The notes under the pieces are model-generated. The model did not search any database. It worked only from the letters and a program-made list of their open reading frames with translations, and was not told where the DNA came from. From assembly GCF_009901955.1 (NCBI RefSeq), contig NZ_WUTS01000001.1, forward strand, positions 2,225,430 through 2,289,429: a DNA stretch of 64,000 bases, written 5' to 3'. This stretch comes from Halomonas icarae. Its GTDB lineage: Bacteria; Pseudomonadota; Gammaproteobacteria; Pseudomonadales; Halomonadaceae. A program made the translations under genes and the position numbers. Within the stretch, counting starts at the first letter, position 1. The number at the start of each line of letters is the position of its first letter. Below, piece by piece: positions 28,427 to 37,800 of the stretch.

Positions 28427-29608
28427 ATGCCGACCATTACCTGCATCGACGATCTACAGCGCCTGGCACGGCGCCGAGTGCCCAGGATGTTCTACGACTA
28501 TGTAGACTCCGGCGCCTGGACCGAAAGCACCTACCGGGCCAATGCCAACGACTTCTCAAACATCGGGCTTCGCCAACGCGTAATGGTGGATATGAGCAAT
28601 CGCCGCCTGGAGAGCGAGATGCTCGGCGAGCGAGTGAGCCTGCCGCTGGCGCTCGCCCCCACCGGCCTTACCGGCATGCAACACGCCGATGGCGAGATCC
28701 TCGCCGCCCGTGCCGCCGAGGCCTTCGGTGTGCCCTTTACGCTCTCCACGATGAGCATCTGCTCCATCGAGGATGTCGCCGAACACACTTCACGCCCCTT
28801 CTGGTTCCAGCTCTATGTGATGCGCGACCGGAAGTTCATCGGACGACTGATTGACCGCGCCAAGGCGGCGGGCTGCTCGGCCCTGGTGCTGACCGCCGAC
28901 CTGCAGATCCTCGGCCAGCGCCACAAGGACATCATTAACGGCCTGACGGTGCCACCGCGCCCCACCCCTCGCAACCTGCTCGACTTGGCCACCAAGTGGC
29001 GCTGGTGTCTGGGCATGGCACGCACTCGGCGACGCACCTTCGGCAACCTGGCGGGTCACGTCGAGGACGCCACGGACCTGGGCCAGCTGGCCAAGTGGAC
29101 CGCCGGACAGTTCGATCCCAGCCTGAGCTGGGACGATGTCGCCTGGATCAAGGAGCGCTGGGGCGGCAAGCTGGTGATCAAGGGTATTCTGGAGCCGGAG
29201 GATGCCGAGCAGGCGGTGGCAGCGGGTGCCGATGCCATCGTGGTCTCCAATCATGGCGGCCGTCAGCTGGACGGCGCCTCATCCAGCATCCAGGCCTTGC
29301 CATCCATCGTTGCCGCCGTGGGGGATCGCTGCGAGGTCCACCTGGACGGCGGCATCCGTTCCGGCCAGGACCTGCTCAAGGCCCTGGCGCTGGGTGCCAA
29401 GGGAGGCTATATCGGGCGTGCCTTCCTTTACGGGCTCGGGGCACTGGGCCAGGAGGGTGTCAGTGAATCCCTGCGCATCATCCACAAGGAGCTGGATACC
29501 ACCCTGGCGCTATGCGGCCTGCGGGATATCCATGATGTCGATACCCGGATCCTGCGCCCAGGCAGCTATCCCCTGCCGAGCCGACCCGCCCCCTCGACCC
29601 CTCGATAG
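28427..29608 (+). CDS. FMN-dependent alpha-hydroxy-acid dehydrogenase (L-lactate dehydrogenase-like)
   Basis: A 393-residue TIM-barrel flavoprotein that oxidises 2-hydroxy acids such as L-lactate or glycolate. Motifs in order: FYDYVDSGAWTESTYRAN at the start, LALAPTGLTGMQHADGE, FQLYVMRDRKF, LVLTADLQILGQRHKD, IKGILEPEDA (active-site lysine strand), and SNHGGRQLDGASSSIQALP containing the catalytic His and Arg, then DGGIRSGQDLLKALALGAKG for FMN phosphate. AGGGA lies before the ATG. The membrane-targeting loop of E. coli LldD cannot be judged by eye. Pairing with the preceding NRAMP-like gene suggests that the transporter could import an organic or metal partner for this pathway, but that is inference. 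Confidence 0.9.
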   Translation: MPTITCIDDLQRLARRRVPRMFYDYVDSGAWTESTYRANANDFSNIGLRQRVMVDMSNRRLESEMLGERVSLPLALAPTGLTGMQHADGEILAARAAEAFGVPFTLSTMSICSIEDVAEHTSRPFWFQLYVMRDRKFIGRLIDRAKAAGCSALVLTADLQILGQRHKDIINGLTVPPRPTPRNLLDLATKWRWCLGMARTRRRTFGNLAGHVEDATDLGQLAKWTAGQFDPSLSWDDVAWIKERWGGKLVIKGILEPEDAEQAVAAGADAIVVSNHGGRQLDGASSSIQALPSIVAAVGDRCEVHLDGGIRSGQDLLKALALGAKGGYIGRAFLYGLGALGQEGVSESLRIIHKELDTTLALCGLRDIHDVDTRILRPGSYPLPSRPAPSTPR

Positions 29609-29911
29609 CCTGCGTCGCCGCCAGCCAGGAACCCTGGCATGGCGGCGCAGCCATTCCGGCCTTGTTGTTTCGGCATATCATATTGAATTTTAAGTAACTA
29701 TTCGACACTTTCACGCCCACTCCCAGGCTCCGCAGCGAACCTTGAGGCCAGACCGGTATCGACAGCACCTCGCGGTGTCCGGGACCCCAGAGGTACAGGA
29801 CTGGCAGCAACCCCCTTTAGACTTATAAGTCAACTCTTGTTAGTATTCCGTCGTTCTAGTCGGCGCCACCCCCCTCGGTGCCAAAATTCTCGCAACTAGA
29901 GCAATCCCCTC
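29609..29911 (+). promoter_or_regulatory. Intergenic region with a palindrome ahead of the BCCT gene
   Basis: This 303-bp gap holds no supported gene. It contains an A+T-rich patch around 29670-29700 and a perfect 12-bp palindrome, GACTTATAAGTC, at 29820-29831, about 80 bases before the BCCT start codon. The palindrome is a candidate operator. Salt- or solute-responsive control would fit a BCCT carrier but is not shown. Confidence 0.4.
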
Positions 29912-31501
29912 ATGCCTCCCAACACTGCCCCTGCATCCGCCGGGAACTCGGCGTTTTCGCGTCTGGGCGATCCCATCGTTCTGCTGCTTACTGTCGGTTT
30001 CATCGTGGCCTTCGTCGGCCTCTCGCTTTACGACATCGACATGGTGGCCGACAGCATCAGTGCCGGTTTTGCCTGGACCGCCACGACGCTGGGTACCTAC
30101 TTCCAGCTACTGCTGCTGCTGACCTTCATGATCGCGATCGGCGTGGCCATCTCCCCCGCCGCCAGCGCCCGGGTTGGCAACATGGACAGCCCGCAGATCA
30201 GCACCTTCAAGTGGCTGTCGATGATCATGTGTACCCTGCTGGCCGGAGGTGGCGTCTTCTTCGCCGCCGGTGAGCCCATCTACCACTTCGTGGTGACACC
30301 ACCGGCCTTCGATACCGAACCAGGCACCGCCGATGCCGTTGCAGGCGCCCTGGCCCAGTCGTTCATGCACTGGGGCTTTCTTGCCTGGGCCGTGCTGGGA
30401 ACCCTCAGCGCGATCGTGCTTGCCCATGCCCACTACGTGAAGGGTCAGCCACTGCAACCCCGCACCCTGCTTTATCCGGTCTTCGGCGAGCGGGTAATGC
30501 GCGGCGCACTTGGCAGCATAGTCGACGCCTGCTGCGTGATCGCGGTGGTCGCCGGCACCGTCGGCCCGATCGGCTTTCTCGCCACCCAGGTGAGCTTCGG
30601 CCTGCATGAGCTGTTCGGCATCAGCGAAGGGTATGGCACCAAGCTCGGCATTCTGGTGGTACTGGCGGGGGTCTACATCACCTCGGCCATGACCGGTGTG
30701 CACAAGGGCATCCAGATCCTGTCGCGCTTCAACGTCTTCCTGGCACTGGCGATTGCCGCGGTGATTCTGGTCGCCGGTCCGACCCTGTATCTGGTCAACG
30801 CCTTCAGTCAGGGCTTCGGGGAATACCTCTCATCATTCTTCACCATGGCCACCATGAGCGCCGAAACCGCGCCGGCGTGGTGGATGCAGTGGTGGACGGT
30901 ATTCTTCTTCGCCTGGTTTATCGGCTACGCACCACTGATGGCGATCTTCGTGGCACGCATCTCCCGCGGCCGCACCATTCGCGAGATGATCCTAGCGGTG
31001 GCGGTGATGGCGCCGGTTGCCACCACCATCTGGTTTACCCTGCTCGGCGGTTCCGGCATCCACTATCAGCTGATCGGGGCGATCGATCTCACCGAGGCGC
31101 TGAACAACTTCCAGTTCGATGTCGCCACCCTGACCGTTGCTCAGGCACTGCCGGGCGGCTCCCTGATGGCGCTGGCCATCCTGCTGCTGACCAGCATCTT
31201 CGTGGCGACCACCGGCGACTCCATGAGCTACGCCATCGCCGTGGTATGCGCCGGCCACGACGCGCCGAGCCCGCTGGTGCGCGCCTTCTGGGGTCTCGCC
31301 ATGGCGGTGATGGCTGGTATTCTGCTACATATGGGCGCCGGCCAGATCGGCGCACTCCAGCAATTTATCGTGATCACCGCGATACCCGTCTCGCTGGTAC
31401 TGCTGCCCTCACTCTGGGCCGGCCCCAAGGCCGCCTATGCCATGGCCCGTGAACAGGGCGTCATCACCCCAAATGTGGCGACCGTTACCCATAACGGCTG
31501 A
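29912..31501 (+). CDS. BCCT family transporter (betaine/choline/carnitine type)
   Basis: A 529-residue carrier with twelve hydrophobic helices. It shows the BCCT hallmark around helices 4 and 8: AGGGVFFAAGEPIYHF in place of the usual GxGxGxxFWGxxEP, and WWMQWWTVFFFAWFIGYAPLMAIFVARISRGRTIRE, the strongest family signature. BCCT proteins take up betaine, choline, ectoine or related quaternary or zwitterionic solutes with Na+ or H+, important in osmoadaptation of halophiles. Departures in the helix 4 motif suggest a divergent substrate. It is monocistronic and ends in a strong terminator. Confidence 0.9.
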   Translation: MPPNTAPASAGNSAFSRLGDPIVLLLTVGFIVAFVGLSLYDIDMVADSISAGFAWTATTLGTYFQLLLLLTFMIAIGVAISPAASARVGNMDSPQISTFKWLSMIMCTLLAGGGVFFAAGEPIYHFVVTPPAFDTEPGTADAVAGALAQSFMHWGFLAWAVLGTLSAIVLAHAHYVKGQPLQPRTLLYPVFGERVMRGALGSIVDACCVIAVVAGTVGPIGFLATQVSFGLHELFGISEGYGTKLGILVVLAGVYITSAMTGVHKGIQILSRFNVFLALAIAAVILVAGPTLYLVNAFSQGFGEYLSSFFTMATMSAETAPAWWMQWWTVFFFAWFIGYAPLMAIFVARISRGRTIREMILAVAVMAPVATTIWFTLLGGSGIHYQLIGAIDLTEALNNFQFDVATLTVAQALPGGSLMALAILLLTSIFVATTGDSMSYAIAVVCAGHDAPSPLVRAFWGLAMAVMAGILLHMGAGQIGALQQFIVITAIPVSLVLLPSLWAGPKAAYAMAREQGVITPNVATVTHNG

Positions 31502-31529
31502 GCCACGACCGAGGTTCCGTGAAGCGGTA

Positions 31530-31562
31530 AAAGGAGGCACCCATATGGGTGCCTCCTTTCTT
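31530..31562 (+). terminator. Rho-independent terminator after the BCCT gene
   Basis: A perfect 13-bp stem, AAAGGAGGCACCC (31530-31542) with GGGTGCCTCCTTT (31547-31559), closes on ATAT and runs into CTTTTA. It follows the BCCT stop codon by about 30 bases and is among the clearest terminators in the window. Confidence 0.93.
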
Positions 31563-31633
31563 TTATGGTGTGCCTGGGGCATCGTGAGTTGCAGATCGTT
31601 TCGGTGTCATCTTGACGCACAGGAGTCATCATC

Positions 31634-32344
31634 ATGAAGGTACTGCCTGCCCTGGTACTCGCCGTCGCCACCATCGTGGCGGCCTCATTGATTGGCGAGG
31701 GGCTGACCGATCTGCGGACCGGCGACCGCTACGTCACCGTCAAGGGACTCGCCGAGCGTGAGGTCGAGGCGGACCTCGCCCTCTGGCCGCTGCACTTCGT
31801 GGCCTCGGGCACGACCCTGCAGCAAGCTCGCGAAGAGGCCCGCGTCAGCCGCGAGGCCATTTTCGCCTTTATCGAGCGTCACGATATCGATGCTCAGCAG
31901 GTGGAGCTTCAGCGTCTCAATGTCAACGACACCGCCGCCAACCCCTATCGCAGCGGCGATACCGAGCCACGCTTCATCATCAATCAGACCCTGATGGTGC
32001 GCAGCACGGAGATTGAGCGCATTCGTGACACGGCCCAGGCAGTGGGCGAGTTGCTCGACGCCGGTGTGGTCCTCTCATCGGACTACGGCCCCAGCGGTCC
32101 GATCTATCTGTTCAATCGCCTCAACGAGATCAAGCCAACCATGATCGCCGAAGCCACCGCAGCCGCCCGGGAGTCCGCGGAGCAATTTGCCCGGGATGCC
32201 AATGCCGACATTGGCACCCTGCGCCGCGCCAATCAGGGGGTATTCGAGATTCGTGCCCGCGACCAGGCGGCGGGCATCCCCGAGGAGCAGCAACCGATCA
32301 AGACCGTCAGGGTGGTCACCACCATCGAGTATTATCTCGACTAG
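31634..32344 (+). CDS. SIMPL domain (DUF541) exported protein
   Basis: A 236-residue periplasmic or membrane-tethered protein. A hydrophobic N-terminus (LPALVLAVATIVAASLIGEGL) precedes a SIMPL domain with the opening DRYVTVKGLAEREVEADLALWPLHF and the closing EQQPIKTVRVVTTIEYYLD. AGGAG lies eight bases before the ATG. SIMPL proteins are linked to membrane stability and stress, with no established reaction. It ends only 7 bases from the convergent CDGSH-glutamate synthase gene. Confidence 0.88.
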   Translation: MKVLPALVLAVATIVAASLIGEGLTDLRTGDRYVTVKGLAEREVEADLALWPLHFVASGTTLQQAREEARVSREAIFAFIERHDIDAQQVELQRLNVNDTAANPYRSGDTEPRFIINQTLMVRSTEIERIRDTAQAVGELLDAGVVLSSDYGPSGPIYLFNRLNEIKPTMIAEATAAARESAEQFARDANADIGTLRRANQGVFEIRARDQAAGIPEEQQPIKTVRVVTTIEYYLD

Positions 32345-32351
32345 GGCTTCA

Positions 32352-33914
32352 CTAGAGATCCATGACACCGGCATAGCGCACACCACTGAGCAGAGCCATC
32401 TCACGTTTCCAGGTCGCCAAGTCCCGAGGCCCGAAGCCGGCCAGGCTGTCGTGACCACAGGCCCGCGCCATTACCTGCATCAGCTCCATCGAGGCGCGCA
32501 GGAAGCGTTCGAGCTGAGCGGCAGACTTGTCGACATCGAGACGCTGTCGCAGATCGTTTCGCTGGGTGGCAATGCCCGCCGGGCAGTTGTTGGTATGGCA
32601 GATACGCGCCGCCACACAGCCGATGGACTGCATCGCGCTGTTGGCGATGGCGACCCCGTCGGCTCCCAACGCCAGCGCCTTGACGAAGTCGATGGGCAGG
32701 CGCAGGCCGCCAGTAACGATCAGGGTCACGCGACCGCTCGCTCCCTCATCATCGAGGTAACGGCGGGCACGCGCCAGGGCCGGAATGGTGGGCACACTGA
32801 TATGGTCACGGAACATCAATGGCGCCGCCCCGGTACCACCACCGCGGCCGTCGAGAATCAGATAGTCGGCACCGGCGTCGAGGGCAAACTGGATATCGTG
32901 CTCGATATGGTTGGCACTGAGCTTGAAGCCGATCGGAATACCACCGGTGATTTCGCGCACGCGATCGGCAAATCGGCGGAAGTCATCGACCGTGTGCAGA
33001 TCCTCGAAGGTCGCCGGCGACACGGCGGGCTCGCCCTCCTTCAAGCCACGGATCTCGGCGATCCGCGCCGACACCTTGCCGGCGGGTAGATGGCCACCGG
33101 TACCTGTCTTCGCCGCCTGGCCGCCCTTGAAGTGAAACGCCTGGACCCTCTCGAGCAGGCGTTCCTCGTAGCCGAATCGAGCACTGGCCAATTCATAGAA
33201 ATAACGGGAATTCTCGGCCTGCTCCTCGGGCAACATGCCACCCTCGCCGGAGCAGATGCCGGTGCCGGCGCGTTCGGCGCCTCGTGCCATGGCGATCTTG
33301 GCCTCCTCGGAGAGCGCCCCGAAGCTCATGTCGGAGACCAGCAGCGGCATGTCGAGAGTCAGCGGCTTTTTTGCCGCGGGGCCGACCACCAGTCGGGTAT
33401 CGACTCGGGCATCATCGAGCAGCGGCTGGGTCGCCAGCTGCGCCACCATCAGCTGCAGGTCGTCCCATTGGGGCAGAGTATGACGCGGCACACCCATGGC
33501 ATCGATGGGGCCATGGGGACCCACCCCATCGAGCCCCTCCCGCGCGAGGCGATGAATCAGCTCTACCGTGGGCTCCTCCTCGGTGGCCTTGGCCCTGGGC
33601 ATCCGGTCATTATCTTCTTCACTGGCTTCGCTCACCTTATCGGGATCCGGTGCCTCCTGGCCCACCTGTTCCCTGCTGAACTGCTGGTGAGTGCTGTCGC
33701 AGTAGGGAGCATCGCCGGTCTGCTTGCAGCGGCATAGATACGCCTCACCGTCCTTCTCGGCGGTAAACACCAGCGGTGTGAAACCGGTGCCCTGATGCGA
33801 ACCATCACAGAAGGGCTGATCGCCGGAACGACCACAGCGGCAGAAGACGTACTCCTTGCCCTTCTCCAGCATGACCTTCTTCGGCTTGTTGTCGGCGATG
33901 ATCGGTTGGCGCAT
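32352..33914 (-). CDS. Fusion of twin CDGSH iron-sulfur domains with a glutamate-synthase-like FMN domain
   Basis: A 520-residue protein; start at 33914 with AGGAGG ahead. Residues 1-75 hold two CDGSH iron-sulfur motifs, CRCGRSGDQPFCDGSH and CRCKQTGDAPYCDSTH, each a 3-Cys/1-His site for a [2Fe-2S] cluster. After an acidic linker rich in Asp/Glu (PDPDKVSEASEEDNDRM) comes a GltS-like FMN barrel, with SDMSFGALSEEAKIAMARGAERAGTGICSGEGG, GFKLSANHIEHDIQFALDAGADYLILDGRGGGTGAAP, and the Cys-rich CHTNNCPAGIATQ that in glutamate synthase binds the iron-sulfur cluster. The amidotransferase domain of true glutamate synthase is absent, so glutamate synthesis from glutamine is not expected. Electron transfer between CDGSH clusters and FMN is plausible. 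Faces the CDF gene divergently. Confidence 0.9.
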   Translation of the reverse strand: MRQPIIADNKPKKVMLEKGKEYVFCRCGRSGDQPFCDGSHQGTGFTPLVFTAEKDGEAYLCRCKQTGDAPYCDSTHQQFSREQVGQEAPDPDKVSEASEEDNDRMPRAKATEEEPTVELIHRLAREGLDGVGPHGPIDAMGVPRHTLPQWDDLQLMVAQLATQPLLDDARVDTRLVVGPAAKKPLTLDMPLLVSDMSFGALSEEAKIAMARGAERAGTGICSGEGGMLPEEQAENSRYFYELASARFGYEERLLERVQAFHFKGGQAAKTGTGGHLPAGKVSARIAEIRGLKEGEPAVSPATFEDLHTVDDFRRFADRVREITGGIPIGFKLSANHIEHDIQFALDAGADYLILDGRGGGTGAAPLMFRDHISVPTIPALARARRYLDDEGASGRVTLIVTGGLRLPIDFVKALALGADGVAIANSAMQSIGCVAARICHTNNCPAGIATQRNDLRQRLDVDKSAAQLERFLRASMELMQVMARACGHDSLAGFGPRDLATWKREMALLSGVRYAGVMDL

Positions 33915-34036
33915 GGGATCCTCCTGTTGGCCAAGGGCACTGCCCGTAGTCTGAGACAGTTCCCGCATGGCGGCCAGGTTCCCCGCTCCTCCCCATTTCG
34001 CTAATATGATCTTGTCCCTGACCACGAGCCGCAACC

Positions 34037-34942
34037 ATGCAAGCCACCCTCGAGCAGCGCGCGCTGAAGCTCTCCATCGTCATGACCCTGGTGGTCTCGG
34101 GCCTGGGCGTCACCGTCGGCCTGCTGGCCGGCTCCCAGTCGATCCTCTTCGATGGCGTCTTCTCCACCATCGATGCCGCCATGTCCGGGCTGGCTCTGCT
34201 GGTGGCAAGGCTGGCCGTGCGCGAGGCCAGCCAGCGCTTCCAGCACGGCTACTGGCATCTGGAGCCGCTGGTGGCCGCCCTCAACGGCAGCATCCTGATG
34301 CTGTTGTGCTTCTACGCCTTCCTGACCGCACTGCTCGACCTGCGCGAAGGAGGTCGCGAACTGGCCTTCGATCTGGCCATCGCCTATGCCGTGGTGGTGG
34401 CCATTGCCTGTTTCGTGATGACCGCCTATCAACGACGGATCAATCGCACGGCAGACTCCGAGTTCGTGCGCATCGACATGCAGGGCTGGCTGATGGCCGC
34501 ATTGATCACCAGTGCGTTGCTGGTGGCGTTTATCATCGCAAGGCTGCTGCAGGGGACGGCCTGGGCTCATCTCACTCCCTATGTGGATTCGGTGCTGCTG
34601 ATGCTGCTGACTGCCGGTTTCATGCCGGTCCCCATCGGCATCGTGCGCCGAGCGTTGAAGGAGATCTTCCTGATTGCGCCAAGTGCACTGGACGCCGAGG
34701 TGCATGCGGCCATGGCCCCGGTGATGGAACGCGAGGGGCTGCTGACCTACTACAGCCATGTCGCCAAGGCGGGGCGCGGCCACTATATCGAGATCCATAT
34801 CGTCACCACGCCAGACTTCGCCGCCGAGCGTGGCGTGGCAGTGATGGACGAGATACGCGAACAGATCGCCGAGCGCCTCAGCCCGCCACCGGAGCGGCGC
34901 TGGTTTACCGTGGCCTTTACCGCCGATGAGCGCTGGGCCTAG
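34037..34942 (+). CDS. Cation diffusion facilitator family transporter
   Basis: A 301-residue inner-membrane exporter of divalent metal ions. Six hydrophobic helices cover residues about 10-195. Helix 2 reads SILFDGVFSTIDAAMSG, the position of the family D..YS...D motif, so one ligand position is altered; helix 5 lies near TPYVDSVLLMLLTAGF with one Asp retained. HGYWHLEPLVAALNG is the family loop. The C-terminal cytoplasmic domain (about 205-300) has several His residues. With fewer typical ligands than ZitB/FieF, the metal is uncertain. It starts 122 bases from the divergent CDGSH fusion gene. Confidence 0.82.
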   Translation: MQATLEQRALKLSIVMTLVVSGLGVTVGLLAGSQSILFDGVFSTIDAAMSGLALLVARLAVREASQRFQHGYWHLEPLVAALNGSILMLLCFYAFLTALLDLREGGRELAFDLAIAYAVVVAIACFVMTAYQRRINRTADSEFVRIDMQGWLMAALITSALLVAFIIARLLQGTAWAHLTPYVDSVLLMLLTAGFMPVPIGIVRRALKEIFLIAPSALDAEVHAAMAPVMEREGLLTYYSHVAKAGRGHYIEIHIVTTPDFAAERGVAVMDEIREQIAERLSPPPERRWFTVAFTADERWA

Positions 34943-34953
34943 GCGCGGACGAC

Positions 34954-34972
34954 TAGGCCCTTATCGGGCCTA
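34954..34972. terminator. Candidate hairpin between converging genes
   Basis: TAGGCCC (34954-34960) pairs perfectly with GGGCCTA (34966-34972) over a TTATC loop, with GAC/GTC pairing possible outside. It lies between the CDF stop codon and the end of the broken hydrolase gene. No clear T-run follows, so termination is uncertain. Confidence 0.45.
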
Positions 34973-35838
34973 TCGTCTTGATGAACGGCCCGGACTGTCC
35001 CAGACACCCTCGCGCTGCACCGCACGGCCCTCCGCTTCGAGCTTGAGCAGGTGGGCCAGCGCCGAGCGTGTCGCCAGCCCCTGCTTCGCCTCGGGCACAT
35101 CGTCATAGGCATGGCGCGTCAACGCCTCCAGGCTCACCGGACCATGACGCCACAGCGCCAGACGAACCTTGTGCTCGCGGGCCAGCCGATGGGTGATCAG
35201 GAAGTCGATGGCGCCGTGGGCCTGGCCGATCAGGAAGCCGTGGCCCGGGGCGATGGTGTCGAACGCCTCCTCGCCCAGGGCATGCAAGGCCGCGACATAG
35301 GCGGCCATATCGCCGTCCGGAGGATTGATCACCACGGTGGAACCCTGCATGACCTGATCGCCGGAGAAGAGCAGTCGCTGCTCCTCCAGCAGATAGCAGA
35401 GATGGTTGGAGGCGTGCCCCGGGGTGTGCAGCACCTTGAGGGTGCCGGCCGGCGTCTCGAGACGCTCCCCGTGTCCCGGGCAGTCACCCGGGTCACCCCC
35501 GGCACCAGGCTAACCGCCCGACCGGGCACGATCTCGGCGTTGGCACTGGCGTGCCGCTGGGGGTCCAGGCGGCGCACCTCGGCATAGGCCGGTGAATCCG
35601 GCTCCACCAGGCAGGTCTTCCCCTGGCTGATCTCGGCATCATCGCGCCCCCGGACCAAGGCGCGAAGCTCGGTATCCCCCATGTCCACGGCGCCACCGGG
35701 AAAGACGTGATAGCCGGGGAGAAAGGCAGCCTGCCAGGTACGCTGCAGCAGCAACACTTCGAGGCCCTCCGCACCATCGCGCACCAGCGCCAGGGTAGCG
35801 GCGGGACGAACCCGCTGGGCTCGCTCAGGGTGACTCAT
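34970..35838 (-). pseudogene. Broken Nudix-like / metallo-beta-lactamase fold hydrolase gene
   Basis: The gene begins at 35838 as a Nudix-type N-terminus (MSHPERAQRVRPAATLALVR, then LQRTWQAAFLPGYHVFPGGAVDMGD) and continues to PGVTRVTA (35479-35496). Within the next ten bases the reading jumps to another frame, ERLETPAGTLKVLHTPGHASNHLC, and goes on through the second half of a metallo-beta-lactamase fold (LLFSGDQVMQG, IAPGHGFLIG) and a C-terminal winged helix to a stop at 34970. The whole THxHxDH metal-binding segment that should lie between these parts is missing, roughly 70 residues, together with the frame. This fits a deletion in an LACTB2-like hydrolase, so the product is very unlikely to be active. 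A shortened Nudix box is also seen. Confidence 0.75.
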
Positions 35839-35901
35839 GTCGACCAGACTCTCCTTCTGGCTAAGGGGCATTATCGGTGTGGGGCGTATCGGTGTGAGGA
35901 T

Positions 35902-37692
35902 TCATGACGAGCCAGAGTGCCCCTCACCCGCCTGGCTCGAGTCGAATGATGCCTCGCCGCCCTCGGCAATGGTCACATCGCGGCGGCTGACGGCCACCAC
36001 CTCCCGGGGCCACCACTCGGGGTGCTCGTCGCGAATAAAGGCCAGCAGCTTCTCGCGCAGCCGAGCCTCGGCGACCCACCCTCCCATGGGCTCTCGCGTC
36101 ATCATGTAGCAACGCACCTCGATCGTTGCCTCGTTCTGGGCCGTCGCGTAGCAGCACAGCTTGTCCGGCTCGATCACGTCGGGCTCCTGCTCGGCCAGCT
36201 CCTGAAAGCGTTGCCGCAGGCACTCGATATCGGCACTGATGTGCAGGGTAAGCGCCAGCTGGCGATAGAGACGTGCATCCTTGGCGGAGAGGTTATAGAA
36301 GGGCTGAGAGACGAAGTGCTTGACCGGCACGATCAGACGCCGCTCGTCCCAGCCCCGTAGACGAATAAAGGTATAGAAGATGCCCTCGACATAGCACCAC
36401 TGCCCCTCGAACACCACCAGATCACCCATCCGGATCGGCTTGGCCAGCGACAGCTGAAAGGAGGAGAGGATATTGCCCAGCACTGCCTGGCCGGCGATGC
36501 CCACCAGCACCGTCAGGACACTGGCCGAGGCGAGCAGCGACAGACCGAGGGTACCGAACAGGTTGATCTCCGCCAGGATATAGACCGTCACGGCGATGAC
36601 CGTGATCAGGATGATGCCGCGCCTGAGGGCATAGAGAGAAGTCAGCAGCTTGCGTTCATCTCGGTGACGGGTGTCATCGATCTCACCCACCAGACGCTGG
36701 GTCATCCTGTGCAGGAAGGCGTCGACCAGACGCAGGGCGGCAAGCCCCATCCCCCAGGCCATGATCACGATAAGCAGGATACGGAAACCGGCGGTCGCCA
36801 CACCGGAGAAGGAGACCACGCTGCCCAGCAGCACCTGGGCCATCAGCGACATGGCGATAAAGGTCACCGGTACCGGTATCCGAGCTACGAAACGCTTCGC
36901 CAGGCTACCGACCGGCAACCAGCCGGCCATGGCCGATGTGAGGCGATACACGGTCCACCCCAGCAGACCGATCAACGTCATGAAGAGGGGAATCGCCAGC
37001 CACTCCCATAACCGCAGCATGCCAAGCGAACGCTGGAAACGCTCGGGAATACGCCGCTCGAGCCAGGAGGGTCCGTAGGCCTTATAGAGGACGGGGACAA
37101 ACGCCAGGGTGTCGGGGGTGATCAACCACACCGGCGCCTGATCGCCGGCCCGATAGCGGGCGAGGCGAATCGCGTGGGACTCGCCGTCGGCCTCCAGCGA
37201 GGTCAATAGAAGATTGCGACGTGCCTGGCCGGCCAGGGGGTGATTGCCGGACATGTCCTCGACCATGGCATCGCGTCGACTGGAGAGGTCCGAGGGTTGC
37301 AGCCAGTCGCCCCGCTGCAGCACCGAGGCGAGCTGGCGTGCCAGCTCACTGCCCCGGGTGGCCTGCTCCTGGGCCGGCAGCTCGGTGAGATTGAGCAGAT
37401 GCGCCGCCGCCTCGAAATCCCCCTTTCCGCTCAGGGTAAGAAAGCTGCGCAACGCCTCACGGGGTGTCTGGCGCCGCACCTGCTCGGGTGGCTCGCCGAG
37501 GCCGCTGTTGAGGGTCTCGAGGGTGAACCATGGACCATCCTCATGCTGAGAGGACTGGACCGATACCGGACCCGCCAGCAGCAGTGCCAGCGACACCAAC
37601 ACCCAAAGCACCGGCACCGGCAGCGGCATCGGCGTCGGCGTCGGTGATACTCGGCGCCAACGGAGCAAGCAGCGCGAGAGATAGCGCCTCAT
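35902..37692 (-). CDS. MscS-family mechanosensitive channel with large periplasmic N-terminus
   Basis: A 596-residue protein. An N-terminal hydrophobic segment is followed by about 200 residues of soluble, probably periplasmic sequence, then about five membrane helices between residues 240 and 410. The MscS core is clear: VLVGIAGQAVLGNILSSFQLSLAKPIRMGDLVVFEGQ, with the pore helix and the beta-domain that follows, and a C-terminal domain to GWVAEARLREKLLAF. It gates in response to membrane tension and releases solutes on hypo-osmotic shock. A GGGAGGG site precedes the ATG at 37692. The larger size than E. coli MscS places it in the YnaI/YbdG-like group. Confidence 0.88.
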   Translation of the reverse strand: MRRYLSRCLLRWRRVSPTPTPMPLPVPVLWVLVSLALLLAGPVSVQSSQHEDGPWFTLETLNSGLGEPPEQVRRQTPREALRSFLTLSGKGDFEAAAHLLNLTELPAQEQATRGSELARQLASVLQRGDWLQPSDLSSRRDAMVEDMSGNHPLAGQARRNLLLTSLEADGESHAIRLARYRAGDQAPVWLITPDTLAFVPVLYKAYGPSWLERRIPERFQRSLGMLRLWEWLAIPLFMTLIGLLGWTVYRLTSAMAGWLPVGSLAKRFVARIPVPVTFIAMSLMAQVLLGSVVSFSGVATAGFRILLIVIMAWGMGLAALRLVDAFLHRMTQRLVGEIDDTRHRDERKLLTSLYALRRGIILITVIAVTVYILAEINLFGTLGLSLLASASVLTVLVGIAGQAVLGNILSSFQLSLAKPIRMGDLVVFEGQWCYVEGIFYTFIRLRGWDERRLIVPVKHFVSQPFYNLSAKDARLYRQLALTLHISADIECLRQRFQELAEQEPDVIEPDKLCCYATAQNEATIEVRCYMMTREPMGGWVAEARLREKLLAFIRDEHPEWWPREVVAVSRRDVTIAEGGEASFDSSQAGEGHSGSS

Positions 37693-37800
37693 GTCGGTCC
37701 CTCCCTACCGTCGTGAGCCTCCCCTACCCGGCCATCCGCGGCCAGGCTACTGGCAGTACACGCGATGCTCGCCGTACCGTCTACCCCCTCCGCGGTCGAT

